Origin: an uncultured Oceanospirillaceae bacterium
GTDB taxonomy: Bacteria; Pseudomonadota; Gammaproteobacteria; Pseudomonadales; Balneatricaceae
Assembly: GCA_937138495.1 (NCBI GenBank)
Contig: CAKZPE010000014.1
Span: 51,684-115,683 of the forward strand
Length of the DNA stretch: 64,000 nt
Reading direction: 5' to 3'
The notes under the pieces are model-generated. The model was not told the origin of the DNA. It searched no databases and saw only the letters and a list, made by a program, of their open reading frames with translations. Within the stretch, counting starts at the first letter, position 1. Each line of letters begins with the position of its first letter. Shown here piece after piece: positions 40,656 to 50,500 of this stretch. Made by a program: the position numbers and the translations under genes.

Positions 40656-41651
40656 TCAGCCTTCGCTGTTTTCCACGTCTGCGAGTGGCTGAACAGTTGT
40701 TTCTGGCTGAACAGCGGGCGTTGACTGAAGATGTTGCAACAGTGGTTGCAGATCCCGCCAGACATCTTTCTTACAGCCCGGTACGGTCATCATTTCAGAC
40801 AGGCTGGCACTGGCCAGCACTTTCACATCAGAGCGAAGACTGAAGAGGATGCCCCGTAACTGATCCAGAGGCTCTGAGCGCTGAATGATCATTTGCGCCG
40901 CCGCTTCCCCAAAGAGAAGCACCTGACTGACCGGCTGAGTAGCCAGACTCTTGTTCAGTTTATGCATCACCGCTTTACGGGCCTGTGTCGCGCCCTGATC
41001 CAGGGTTTTGCTGGCAAACATCGGCCACGGAAGCAGGAAAACATCGCCCTGCCCGCCCTGTAATCCAACCGAACGGAGAATTTTGTCCAGCAGACTCTGA
41101 TGTTGCAAAGATAACCCCTGACGGGACTGAGGTGGCAGTGTATCCACCACCAGACAATCACCAAATGACACAAAGGCCAGCTTAAACGGCGCCTGTACCT
41201 CGCTGTCAGTCTCCGCTTCTGCCGCAGCATCCGGGGCAGCGATATTGGTGGCATCAAAGGCTTTGTCCAGAGCCGGGGCGGCTTCTGGTAGCGCAGCAGT
41301 TTTATCCACCACCTGCTGCACAACCTCTTCAACCCTTGCGTCAGCTTTCTGAACCTTAGGTACCGGAGCCGTTTTTTCCGCCGTTTTATCCCCAAGGCTG
41401 GCCGCCAGCGCAGCCCTTGCCTGCTGGGCAGCCTGCTGGTTTTGCTGGCTGTTTTGCGGCCGCGGTGCAGCCGTGGATGTCCCGGTGGCTGACGGTGAAG
41501 GCTGAGCAGTCTGCGGTTGCAGATCCTCCGGCAGGGAACAAAATTCCCACACCCAGTCAGGGGTCGGTAAAGCACCCGGCAACTGTTCACGGGGCAACCA
41601 GCTGACGATGCCCATGGCATCCAGATACTGGTGTCTTAGTTGTTGCTCCAT
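40656..41651 (-). CDS. Putative HolD-like (DNA polymerase III psi) protein with a uracil-glycosylase-like C-terminal domain
   Basis: This 331-residue protein has three parts. The N-terminus (about 6-30) reads Gln-Tyr-Leu-Asp-Ala-Met-Gly-Ile-Val-Ser-Trp, similar to the start of psi (HolD). The linker (about 45-150) is Ala/Gln/Pro/Lys-rich and low in complexity. The C-terminal alpha/beta domain (about 155-310) has strands such as Phe-Val-Ser-Phe-Gly-Asp and a late Pro-Gly-Cys-Lys-Lys-Asp-Val-Trp-Arg-Asp-Leu segment resembling the C-terminal helix of psi and the uracil-DNA-glycosylase fold. Psi links single-strand-binding protein to the clamp loader. Gene order with rimI supports this, since holD precedes rimI in E. 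coli. The assignment is inference from position and short similarities. The AGGA seven bases before ATG is clear. Confidence 0.55.
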   Translation of the reverse strand: MEQQLRHQYLDAMGIVSWLPREQLPGALPTPDWVWEFCSLPEDLQPQTAQPSPSATGTSTAAPRPQNSQQNQQAAQQARAALAASLGDKTAEKTAPVPKVQKADARVEEVVQQVVDKTAALPEAAPALDKAFDATNIAAPDAAAEAETDSEVQAPFKLAFVSFGDCLVVDTLPPQSRQGLSLQHQSLLDKILRSVGLQGGQGDVFLLPWPMFASKTLDQGATQARKAVMHKLNKSLATQPVSQVLLFGEAAAQMIIQRSEPLDQLRGILFSLRSDVKVLASASLSEMMTVPGCKKDVWRDLQPLLQHLQSTPAVQPETTVQPLADVENSEG

Positions 41652-41687
41652 GAAGCTATCCTGCTCAGTCTGTGTGAATGCCCGGCA

Positions 41688-43229
41688 TTATACCTGCGGA
41701 TGGGCTTTCTGGTCAGTGGTTTCAAGCATATTCAGTGCATGAATATAAGCTTTTGCCGACGCAATAATGATATCGGTATCCGACCCCAGTCCGTTAACGA
41801 TCCGGCCACCTTTTTCCAGACGTACAGTTACTTCACCCTGAGAGTCTGTGCCACTGGTAATTGCGTTCACGGAATACAGCTCAAGCGCAGCATCTGAGTT
41901 AACCATTGCTTCGATCGCTTTGAATGCCGCATCAACCGGACCACTGCCGGACGCTTCAGCCTTCTGCTCGCTGTCATCCACACCGATGGTCACAGTCGCC
42001 ATCGGGACTTCACCGGTCTGAGACATCACAGACAAGCTGCTCAGTTTATATTTTTCATACTGTTTGGCGGTCTGGGTATCGCTCACCAGTGCCTGCAAGT
42101 CTTCATCAAAGATTTCGTGCTTTTTATCCGCCAGAATCTTAAACCGGGAAAACGCATCATTCAGTTCAGCATCAGTATCAAACACCGTGCCCAGTTCTTC
42201 CAGGCGGGCGCGGAAGGCATTCCGGCCGGAGTGCTTACCCAGCACCATTTTGTTGGTTTTCCAGCCAACGCTGTCGGCGGTCATAATCTCGTAGGTTTCC
42301 GGATGCTTAAGCATGCCGTCCTGATGAATACCGGACTCGTGAGCAAAAGCATTCGCCCCGACAATGGCCTTGTTCGGCTGCACCGGGAAGCCGGTGACAC
42401 CGGATACCAGACGCGAAGCCGGTACGATCTGCGTGGAATCAATGCCGGTATGCAGACCGAGAATATCCTGACGGGTACGTAACGCCATGACGATTTCTTC
42501 CAGCGAGGCATTACCCGCCCGTTCACCCAGGCCGTTTACCGTACATTCAACCTGACGGGCACCGGCAGATACCGCCGCCAGCGAGTTAGCCACCGCCAGC
42601 CCCAGATCGTTATGACAGTGTACCGAGAAGACGGCCTTGTCGGCGTTAGGAATGTTCTCAATCAGACGGGCAATGGTATTGCCGAATTCATTCGGTACCG
42701 CATACCCCACCGTATCCGGAATGTTGATCGTCCGGGCACCCGCGTCGATCACCTGTTCGATGATCCGGCACATAAATTCAAATTCTGAACGGCTGGCATC
42801 TTCCAGAGAGAACTCGACATCTTCAATCAGATTACGGGCCCGCTTGACCGCATGAACCGCCTGCGCGACCACCTGATCCGGTTCCATCTGAAGCTTATAT
42901 TCCATATGGATTGGAGAGGTGGCAATGAAGGTATGGATCCGTCCTGAGTTAGCGTTTTTCAGCGCTTCGCCGGCACGGTCGATATCTTTATCCAGCGCCC
43001 GGGACAGGGAGCAGATGGTGCTGTCTTTAATGGTGTTGGCGATGGTCTGTACGGCCGTAAAATCACCCGGGCTGGCAATCGCAAAGCCCGCTTCGATGAC
43101 GTCAACCCGCATTTTTTCCAGTTGCTTGGCAATGCGCAGTTTTTCCTCACCGGTCATCGACGCGCCGGGACTCTGCTCACCGTCACGCAATGTTGTATCG
43201 AAAATAATAACCTGATTGTTGTCAGACAT
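41688..43229 (-). CDS. leuA: 2-Isopropylmalate synthase
   Basis: This 513-residue enzyme starts Met-Ser-Asp-Asn-Asn. The catalytic domain opens with [13 protein letters not shown] (about 10-22), and [10 protein letters not shown] (about 201-210) supplies metal ligands. The C-terminal LeuA dimer (regulatory) domain that binds leucine is present (about 390-505). It condenses acetyl-CoA with 2-oxoisovalerate in the first committed step of leucine synthesis. An open frame extends upstream by 47 residues, but GGAG lies eight bases before ATG 43229 and the extension is unlike any LeuA. No leucine-rich leader peptide was found upstream. Confidence 0.94.
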   Translation of the reverse strand: MSDNNQVIIFDTTLRDGEQSPGASMTGEEKLRIAKQLEKMRVDVIEAGFAIASPGDFTAVQTIANTIKDSTICSLSRALDKDIDRAGEALKNANSGRIHTFIATSPIHMEYKLQMEPDQVVAQAVHAVKRARNLIEDVEFSLEDASRSEFEFMCRIIEQVIDAGARTINIPDTVGYAVPNEFGNTIARLIENIPNADKAVFSVHCHNDLGLAVANSLAAVSAGARQVECTVNGLGERAGNASLEEIVMALRTRQDILGLHTGIDSTQIVPASRLVSGVTGFPVQPNKAIVGANAFAHESGIHQDGMLKHPETYEIMTADSVGWKTNKMVLGKHSGRNAFRARLEELGTVFDTDAELNDAFSRFKILADKKHEIFDEDLQALVSDTQTAKQYEKYKLSSLSVMSQTGEVPMATVTIGVDDSEQKAEASGSGPVDAAFKAIEAMVNSDAALELYSVNAITSGTDSQGEVTVRLEKGGRIVNGLGSDTDIIIASAKAYIHALNMLETTDQKAHPQV

Positions 43230-43493
43230 GGTTTTGGCTCCAGGTACTGATGGCTGTTGTCCCATTTGGAGAGGTCGCTCTGCAGGCTGCACTGACTGGC
43301 TGTTGAAACCGGCCGCCTGTTGTATAGTAAAGCTGTTCTGAAAAGGAACCCTGTTGCGGCAGCGGCACACTTAACCGGCCACTGACGTGATTCCGTCTAA
43401 TATAACCCGACAGGGTGTATTTGCAAGGTAATAACCTGACAGCAGAGCAGGTTACATCAGGCACCGTTACTGGGATAAGGAGCAACTCCCGCC

Positions 43494-44630
43494 GTGAAAA
43501 AACACCCCTTCGATAAACCGGTAGACCGTCGGGAAACGTCCAGTACGAAATGGGAGCGCTACAAAGACCGCGACATCCTCCCGATGTGGGTCGCAGATAC
43601 TGACTTCACCGCCGCCCCGGCTATAACCGAAGCCCTGCAGGCCCGCATCGCCCACGGTGTTTTCGGTTATACCCAGCGCCCGGCAGAACTGAACAGCATC
43701 TTCACCGAACGCATGCAGCAACTGTATGACTGGCAGGCAGAGGAAGAATGGCTGGTCTGGTTACCCGGGCTGGTAAGCGGTTTACATCTGAGCTGCCGGG
43801 CGGTCAACTCACCCGTTACCCTGACGCCGCAAACAATTTATCCACCGTTCCGGTCGGCACCGGGGCTATCCGGCGGACAGCATCTGGGAATCCCGATGCT
43901 TGAGCAGGAAGGCCGCTGGCTGACAGACTTTTCCGCGCTGGAAGCAGCCATCACTCCGGATACCCGCTTACTGCTGTTTTGTAACCCGCATAACCCCGGG
44001 GGGACGGTCTACCGGCGAGAAGAACTGGAACAACTGGCGGATATCTGTGTCCGCCACGATCTTATTATTTGTTCAGATGAAATCCATTGCGACATGATCC
44101 TTGAGCCAGGCACTGATCACATTCCGCTGGCCTCCCTGAGTCCGGAAATAGCCGCCCGGACCATTACCCTGATGGCCCCCAGCAAAACCTTTAACATCGC
44201 CGGGCTCGGCTGTTCAGTCGCGATTATTCCTGATCAGGCGTTACGTAACCGCTTCCGTAAAGTTCGCCGGGGCATCGTGCCGGACGTGAATTTGCTGGGC
44301 TATACCGCGACACTCGCCGCGTATCAGGACGGTGATAACTGGCACCGGCAACAGCTGAACTATTTACGCGGTAACCGGGATTATCTGTTGCAGGAAATCA
44401 ACCGGATTCCCGGTCTGAAACTGGCGCACTTTGATGCCACTTATCTGGCGTGGATCGATGTCCGCGATGTCAGCACCGATGATCCTGCAGCCTTCTTTGA
44501 AGCAGCCGGCGTGGGGATGTCTCCCGGTAAGGATTTTGGAGACGCACACTTTACGCGGCTGAACTTTGGCTGCCCCCGCAGTACCCTGGAAGAAGCCATC
44601 CGCCGCTTAAGGCAGGCTCTGGCCGGCTAG
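43494..44630 (+). CDS. PatB/MalY-type PLP-dependent C-S beta-lyase
   Basis: This 378-residue fold-type I PLP enzyme begins with the family signature Leu-Pro-Met-Trp-Val-Ala-Asp-Thr-Asp-Phe (about 29-38). It has Asn-Pro-His-Asn-Pro-Gly-Gly (about 164-170), Ser-Asp-Glu-Ile-His-Cys-Asp (about 195-201) and the PLP lysine in Ala-Pro-Ser-Lys-Thr-Phe-Asn-Ile-Ala-Gly (about 226-235). PatB/MalY proteins cleave C-S bonds of cystathionine and related cysteine conjugates; some regulate other systems. The start is GTG at 43494 with AGGAG eleven bases upstream. It is divergent from leuA and convergent with epmA. Confidence 0.88.
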   Translation: MKKHPFDKPVDRRETSSTKWERYKDRDILPMWVADTDFTAAPAITEALQARIAHGVFGYTQRPAELNSIFTERMQQLYDWQAEEEWLVWLPGLVSGLHLSCRAVNSPVTLTPQTIYPPFRSAPGLSGGQHLGIPMLEQEGRWLTDFSALEAAITPDTRLLLFCNPHNPGGTVYRREELEQLADICVRHDLIICSDEIHCDMILEPGTDHIPLASLSPEIAARTITLMAPSKTFNIAGLGCSVAIIPDQALRNRFRKVRRGIVPDVNLLGYTATLAAYQDGDNWHRQQLNYLRGNRDYLLQEINRIPGLKLAHFDATYLAWIDVRDVSTDDPAAFFEAAGVGMSPGKDFGDAHFTRLNFGCPRSTLEEAIRRLRQALAG

Positions 44631-44665
44631 CCGACTGGCAACAGACAAAGCTCAGGGTTCAGGAT

Positions 44666-45643
44666 TCAGGCCCGGGGCAGAGGAAAGGCAATCACATCGG
44701 CAATGTTATCTGTGCCGATTGCCTGCATCACCAGACGGTCGATACCCACAGCCACACCGGCGCAATCCGGCATGCCCTGCTCCAGGGCTTCAATCAACAG
44801 ATGATCAACCGGCCGCTCCGGCAGGCTTTCCGAGCGGCGCTGGCGATTGTCCGCATCAAAACGGCGGGCCTGCTCGGCAGCATCCGTCAGTTCGTGATAG
44901 CCATTAGCCAGCTCAACCCCGTGGACAAATAACTCGAAACGCTCGGCAACCGCTCGCCCCTGCGCATCTTCAGAGACTTTCGCCAGCGCCGCCTGGCTGG
45001 CTGGATAATCATAGACAAATACCGCCCCTTCGCTGGCCAACCGCGGCTCAATCACATGAGACATCAGCAGATTCAGCCAGTTATCCCGGTTATCATCCTG
45101 ATAATCGCTGTCGATATGTTCTGCGGCAACCCCACGTAAGGTATCAAGATCAGCGTGGTGCGGATCAACGCCCAGATGGCTTTCAAATACCTGTGCATAA
45201 CTGTATTTAACGGCTTCCGAAAGCCCCAGCAGCGGTAAGAGTAATTCAGCGACTTCGTCCATCAACCGACGATGATCAAATCCTGGCCGGTACCATTCCA
45301 GCATGCTGAATTCAGGATTATGCCGGCGGCCTACTTCACCGTTACGGAAGGCTTTACTGATCTGATAAATGGCGCCACTGCCACTGGCAAGCAAACGCTT
45401 CATGGCATATTCCGGGGAACTTTGCAGATACTTCAGTTCTACTTCTCCACCCACCAGCGGCTGATAACGGCACTCGATGGTATCGATATAGGGATCACTC
45501 ACTGCACCGTTGGACATCACCGGTGTATCAACCTCAAGCACATCCTTCTCAGCAAAGAATGTCCGGATAGCCGCAATGATTGCCGCCCGACGGCGCAGGT
45601 TTTCAATGGATGCAGTACTGTTCCAGCATGGGTTATCAGACAC
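44666..45643 (-). CDS. epmA: EF-P (R)-beta-lysine ligase
   Basis: This 325-residue protein is a class II lysyl-tRNA-synthetase catalytic core without an anticodon-binding domain. Leu-Glu-Val-Asp-Thr-Pro-Val-Met-Ser (about 38-46) forms motif 1, Phe-Arg-Asn-Gly-Glu and His-Asn-Pro-Glu-Phe-Ser-Met-Leu-Glu-Trp-Tyr (about 100-117) form motif 2, and Gly-Val-Ala-Val-Gly-Ile-Asp-Arg (about 297-304) forms motif 3. EpmA attaches (R)-beta-lysine to EF-P Lys34. The start is GTG at 45643 with AGGGA seven bases upstream, which gives the normal EpmA length; a longer in-frame start at 45709 would run into the efp terminator. Together with efp and epmB it forms the complete modification set. Confidence 0.93.
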   Translation of the reverse strand: MSDNPCWNSTASIENLRRRAAIIAAIRTFFAEKDVLEVDTPVMSNGAVSDPYIDTIECRYQPLVGGEVELKYLQSSPEYAMKRLLASGSGAIYQISKAFRNGEVGRRHNPEFSMLEWYRPGFDHRRLMDEVAELLLPLLGLSEAVKYSYAQVFESHLGVDPHHADLDTLRGVAAEHIDSDYQDDNRDNWLNLLMSHVIEPRLASEGAVFVYDYPASQAALAKVSEDAQGRAVAERFELFVHGVELANGYHELTDAAEQARRFDADNRQRRSESLPERPVDHLLIEALEQGMPDCAGVAVGIDRLVMQAIGTDNIADVIAFPLPRA

Positions 45644-45711
45644 AAAAAATTCCCTGAGACAGAGGGTTACGGGACGGGTATCAGAACGCCCCCGGCAGTT
45701 AACAGGCATAA

Positions 45712-45737
45712 AAAATGGCAGCCCGGGCTGCCATTTT
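45712..45737. terminator. efp terminator (perfect palindrome)
   Basis: AAAATGGCAGCCC followed directly by GGGCTGCCATTTT is a perfect 26-base palindrome. On the minus strand it is followed by a T run, so it terminates efp transcription between efp and epmA. Confidence 0.85.
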
Positions 45738-45755
45738 CAGTATCACCCCGGACGA

Positions 45756-46319
45756 TTATGCGCGGGACACGTACTCGCCGGTACGGGTATCGATCTTCAG
45801 TACTTCACCGCGCTCAATGAACAAAGGTACACGAACAACAGCGCCGGACTGCAGCGTTGCAGGCTTAGAACCGCCCTGTGCAGTATCGCCCTTCAGACCC
45901 GGATCCGTTTCAACCACTTCCAGCTCAACGAAGTTAGGCGGGGTAACGGAGATAGGGTTACCGTTGAACAGTGTTACCTGGCAGGCATCCTGTTCTTTCA
46001 GCCACAGGTGCGCATCGCCGATAGCCGTCTGATCCGCAGCAACCTGCTCGTAGCTTTTAGGATCCATGAAGTGCCACATTTCACCGTCGTTGTACAGATA
46101 CTCCATATCGGTATCCATTACATCAGCACCTTCAACACTTTCACCAGATTTGAAGGTACGTTCCCAGGTACGACCAGACATCAGGTTCTTCATTTTAACG
46201 CGGGTAAAAGCCTGACCTTTACCTGGCTTCACGAACTCAACGTCGACCATTGAACAAGGGTCGCCATCGATCATGACCTTCAGGCCATTTTTAAACTGGT
46301 TGGTAGAATAGTTTGCCAT
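45756..46319 (-). CDS. efp: Elongation factor P
   Basis: This 187-residue three-domain beta-barrel protein carries Lys-Pro-Gly-Lys-Gly-Gln-Ala at 31-37, with Lys34 at the tip of domain I, the site of beta-lysylation. The C-terminal [13 protein letters not shown] (about 170-182) is also a family signature. EF-P relieves ribosome stalling at polyproline. Lys34 and the flanking epmA and epmB genes indicate the beta-lysine rather than rhamnose modification. It is divergent from epmB across 167 bases. Confidence 0.97.
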   Translation of the reverse strand: MANYSTNQFKNGLKVMIDGDPCSMVDVEFVKPGKGQAFTRVKMKNLMSGRTWERTFKSGESVEGADVMDTDMEYLYNDGEMWHFMDPKSYEQVAADQTAIGDAHLWLKEQDACQVTLFNGNPISVTPPNFVELEVVETDPGLKGDTAQGGSKPATLQSGAVVRVPLFIERGEVLKIDTRTGEYVSRA

Positions 46320-46486
46320 AATTGTCTCGATACCTAAGGGAATATACTAAATCTGAGCGGTTGAGAAACCTGTCAGCACCGGAACTGAGCCCGCTGCAAT
46401 TTTCTCAGCTTATACAAAATTGACAGCCATTCTACTTGAAAGGAGAATGCGAGCCAATTTTCCATGCGAATTAAAGTGCCCCTGAC

Positions 46487-47536
46487 ATGAAACCTCTGAA
46501 TCTGGTTGATCTGAATCACACACCTGAGACAACCGGCAGCTGGCAACACTTGCTCAGCCAGGCCATCACGGACCCGGCTGAACTGATCCGCGCACTGGGC
46601 TTACCTGCTGAGACCATTGCCGGAGCGCTGCAGGCCCACCAAGACTTTTCCCTCAGGGTACCTGCGCCATATTTACAACGGATCAGGCCCGGCGATCTGA
46701 ACGATCCGCTGTTACGTCAGGTATTACCCGTCAGTGAAGAAACCGCGAATGTCCCCGGATATGTAACCGATCCGCTGGCGGAAGCAGACAGTAACCCGCA
46801 CGATGGCCTGATTCATAAATATAAAGGCCGGGTGCTGGTTATCCTTACCGGGGCTTGCGCCATTAACTGCCGTTACTGTTTTCGTCGTCATTTTCCTTAC
46901 GAAGATAACCGTCTGGGCCCGGACCAGTGGCAGCAGGTGGTGGATTACATCGCGGCTGACAGCAGCATTAAGGAAGTTATTTTTTCCGGCGGAGACCCGC
47001 TGGCAACCAACGATAAACGCCTCGATAAGCTGATCACCTCTCTGGAAGCCATTCCTCATGTCGAACGTTTGCGGATTCATTCCCGCCTACCGGTAGTGAT
47101 TCCACAGCGTATTACCCCGGAACTGAGTCAGAGACTGGCTGACAGCCGGTTGCAGACCGTAATGGTGCTGCACATTAATCATGCCAATGAAATAGACAAT
47201 GACGTGGCTGCCGCTGCGGCATCGTTAAAACAGGCCGGTGTGACAGTGCTGAATCAGGCGGTACTGCTAAGGGGCGTTAACGATTCGGTGGATGCGCTGG
47301 AAGCGCTGAGTGAGCATCTGTTCCGGGCAGGGATTTTGCCGTACTACCTGTTTACCTTTGATCCGGTGGCAGGCGCGGCCCATTTCGACATTGCGGATGC
47401 AGAAGCGCAACAGCTGATGAGCGAGTTACAAAGCCGGCTGCCCGGTTATCTGGTACCGAAACTGGCCCGTGAAATTCCCGGCAGAGCATCTAAAACCCTG
47501 CTGCCGGTCAGCAGTGTTCAAAGCCTTTCAGAATAA
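46487..47536 (+). CDS. epmB: EF-P beta-lysylation protein (lysine 2,3-aminomutase)
   Basis: This 349-residue radical-SAM protein has the cluster motif Cys-Ala-Ile-Asn-Cys-Arg-Tyr-Cys-Phe-Arg-Arg (about 124-134), then Ile-Phe-Ser-Gly-Gly-Asp-Pro-Leu (about 164-171) and Ile-His-Ser-Arg-Leu-Pro-Val-Val-Ile-Pro (about 196-205), as in EpmB. It converts (S)-alpha-lysine to (R)-beta-lysine for EF-P. The shorter length compared with catabolic lysine aminomutases, and the divergent efp gene, settle the role. It ends four bases before the convergent GGDEF-EAL gene. Confidence 0.94.
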   Translation: MKPLNLVDLNHTPETTGSWQHLLSQAITDPAELIRALGLPAETIAGALQAHQDFSLRVPAPYLQRIRPGDLNDPLLRQVLPVSEETANVPGYVTDPLAEADSNPHDGLIHKYKGRVLVILTGACAINCRYCFRRHFPYEDNRLGPDQWQQVVDYIAADSSIKEVIFSGGDPLATNDKRLDKLITSLEAIPHVERLRIHSRLPVVIPQRITPELSQRLADSRLQTVMVLHINHANEIDNDVAAAAASLKQAGVTVLNQAVLLRGVNDSVDALEALSEHLFRAGILPYYLFTFDPVAGAAHFDIADAEAQQLMSELQSRLPGYLVPKLAREIPGRASKTLLPVSSVQSLSE

Positions 47537-47540
47537 AACA

Positions 47541-50500
47541 CTATGAAACTTCCAGAGCCCGCAACTGTTGTTGCTCCAGCAGCAGCTCAGCTAATGGTTT
47601 AGGCCGGCCCAGCCCGTAACCCTGACCATAATCGATGCCAATTTCCCGCAACAGCTCGAGAATTTCATCGTTTTCCACAAATTCAGCAACGGTTTGCATC
47701 CCCATCACATGGCCGATCTCATTAATCGATTTCACCATGGCCAGATCAAGCTTATTCTCAACAATTTCTTTAATGAAAATACCGTCGATCTTCAGGGTAT
47801 CCACCGGCAGGTTCTTCAGGTAGGCGAACGACGATAAACCGCTGCCAAAGTCATCCAGCGAAAACTGACAGCCAAACGCTTTAAGTGCATTTATAAAATC
47901 TTTCGCATCAGCAAGGTTAGCGATGGCAGAGGTTTCAGTAATCTCAAACTTAAGTGTCGAAGCCGGAATGGTAGAGGCTTTCAGCCGCTGCAGAATCGCT
48001 TCCTGAATGGTGCTGTCGCCCAGTGAGCCGCCGGAAAGGTTAATAGCACAGCGGCCAATCGTACGGGAAAAGACCATCGCATTCTGTTCCAGCCAGTCGA
48101 GGGTATGTTCCACCACCCAGCGATCCACCCGGCTACTCAGGTGATAACGCTCTACCGCAGGCAGGAATGCTCCGGGAGGTACCAGGTTGCCGTCTTTATC
48201 TTGCAGACGCAGCAAGACCTCCATATCCGGCTTCAGGCCCGAGTCCTGTAATGGCAGGATAATCTGACCAAACAGCACAAACCTGTCTTCATCCAGTGCG
48301 GCATTGATTTCTGATACCCACTGCATTTCACCTTCCCGCTTAAGCAGCATGGCATCATCCTGCTGGTAAAGGTGTATCCGGTTACGACCATTTTCCTTCG
48401 CGGTATAACAGGCCGAATCCGCCTGTTTCATCAGTTCAATTTTATTGACACTGTGCTGGTCGATCTCAACCACACCGATGCTCACACCTACACTGAAAAT
48501 CTGGTTTTCCCAGCTGAATTTAAATGACGCTATTTTCTCACGCAGATCATTGGCAACCTTTTCCGCCTGCAGCAGATTAAAGTTATGCATCAGGATGCCG
48601 AATTCATCGCCTCCCAGACGGGCCAGTGTATCGCCACTTCGGATCCGCTCCTGTAACAGATGTGCCAGTTGCCGAAGCAGCTCATCGCCGGCAATATGCC
48701 CACAGGTATCGTTCACTACCTTGAACTGATCCAGATCGAGGAAGCAGAAAACGTGCTGCTCACCGGTCACCTGGCTGTGTTCCAGCGTTTGCTCCAGCAA
48801 ATGCTCGAAAGCACGGCGATTCACCAGATCCGTCAGCTGATCATGACTGGCCTGATAGTTCAGCTTCTCAGAAATCTCCCGGGCCTCAGTAATATCCTGA
48901 TGAATAGAGACGTAATGGGTCACGTTGTCCTGCTCATCATAAATCGGCGCAATGTGCACATTGGCCCAGTAAGCCTGACCATTTTTACGCAGATTAAGCA
49001 GTTCACCCTGCCATTCCCGGGTGCTGCAAAGCATTTCCCAGATAGTGTCGTACGACGTTTCCTGCCCCTGATCAAAGTGCAGCATATTGATCGGCTGCCC
49101 TACGACCTCTTCTTCCGAAAAGCCGGTTACTTCAAGCACTTTCGGACTGGCATATTCAACGGTGCCATCCAGCCTGGAAATAACCACCATGTACGGACTG
49201 TATTCAACCGCTTTAGAGAGCTTTCGCAGGGCCAGCTCAGCAGAACGGCGCTCTTCTATTTCGTGTTGCAGATTAGCGGTTTTCTCATTGACCAGTTCAC
49301 TGACCCGCACTGTCCGGCCTGTTAAAGTCAGCAACCAGCCACAGATCAGTGAGGCAAACAGCATACCGGCAGACAGAATCAGCCAACTGGACGACACGCC
49401 GTCTTTGTACAAGGATTCATTGGCGGCCAGATATTCAAATTCCCACTGACGCCCGCCCATCAGAAACAAACGCTTAATCCGCCGCTCGTCGGCCGGATCC
49501 ATCACACTCTCATCAAACCGGGGGGAACGGTAAAGCTCCTTAGGAATTTCATCAGTAACATCCGTAATCCGTATATAAATCTGTTTGGTGAGGGAAGAAT
49601 TGGGGCCCAGCAAATGGCTGGTAATAAAATCATCTGCCCGGTATACCATGGCCACAAATCCCAGATGATTATCCCAGACGTGTTCTTTACCTTTCTGACT
49701 CATCGACAGATAGACCACCACACCGGCCTGCTGGCCTGACTCCTGAATCAGTCTGATGGGGGCAGTCGCACCGATGCTGTTATACAAAAACGCATAATCC
49801 TGTGCGTCTTTTGCCATCGAATTAGAGGAAACATCATAGCCATACGCCCGCTCATTACCGCTCACTGGCTGCACATATTTAACGGGATAATAGACAGCTT
49901 TATCCGGCGCACGCTTAACTTTGTCACCATCAAACACCTTGATATCGCCGGGACCATCATTTGCATTCTCAAAAGACGTCCGGTTAAAACTGGCAACTCT
50001 TGGGATCCACTCAAGCGCCTGAATTCCCTTCGTCTGATCAAGCAGGCCCTGACCAAAAATAGCAAACTCATCCCTAGAGACATAGCCACCACTTTCAAGA
50101 AAAGAACGGGTCATATTCAGCAGCTGAAAGCTTTCCTGAAAAGCCCCCACTATCTGCAAATGCAGGGTACCTGCCTGACGGTTAAATACCTGTTGGCGTT
50201 CTTCTTTTTCCCGCTCACCGGTAACAACGAATAACAAACCGACTACCAGTAACAGCCCCAGAATCGGGATGCCAACACTCACCCGGCGATTAAACCGCCC
50301 CACCGGGCTGGATTTAATCAGCGATAACAATAACGGCGTCACGATCATTGCGCCAATACTGTCTCCCAGCCACCAGGTGAACCAAACAGCCCCCAGTTCC
50401 TCCACCGGCATGGTATTGAAGAGTGCAAAACAAATGACAGCAGTGGTACAGGCTACCAGCGAACTGAGTGGCCCGACGATTAGCAGAAAGCGCAGGATGG

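Noticed and set aside
40967..41620. Open frame of 217 codons overlapping the HolD-like gene in another frame
   Set aside because: Arg/Pro-rich translation typical of a shifted frame of GC-rich DNA; the listed frame has a proper start site and psi-like ends.
43230..43493. Leucine-rich leader peptide and attenuator before leuA
   Set aside because: The leader region was read on the minus strand and has no run of leucine codons in a short frame and no paired terminator hairpin.
45510..46253. Open frame of 247 codons opposite epmA and efp
   Set aside because: It runs across two convincing genes and their terminator, so it cannot be a real gene.
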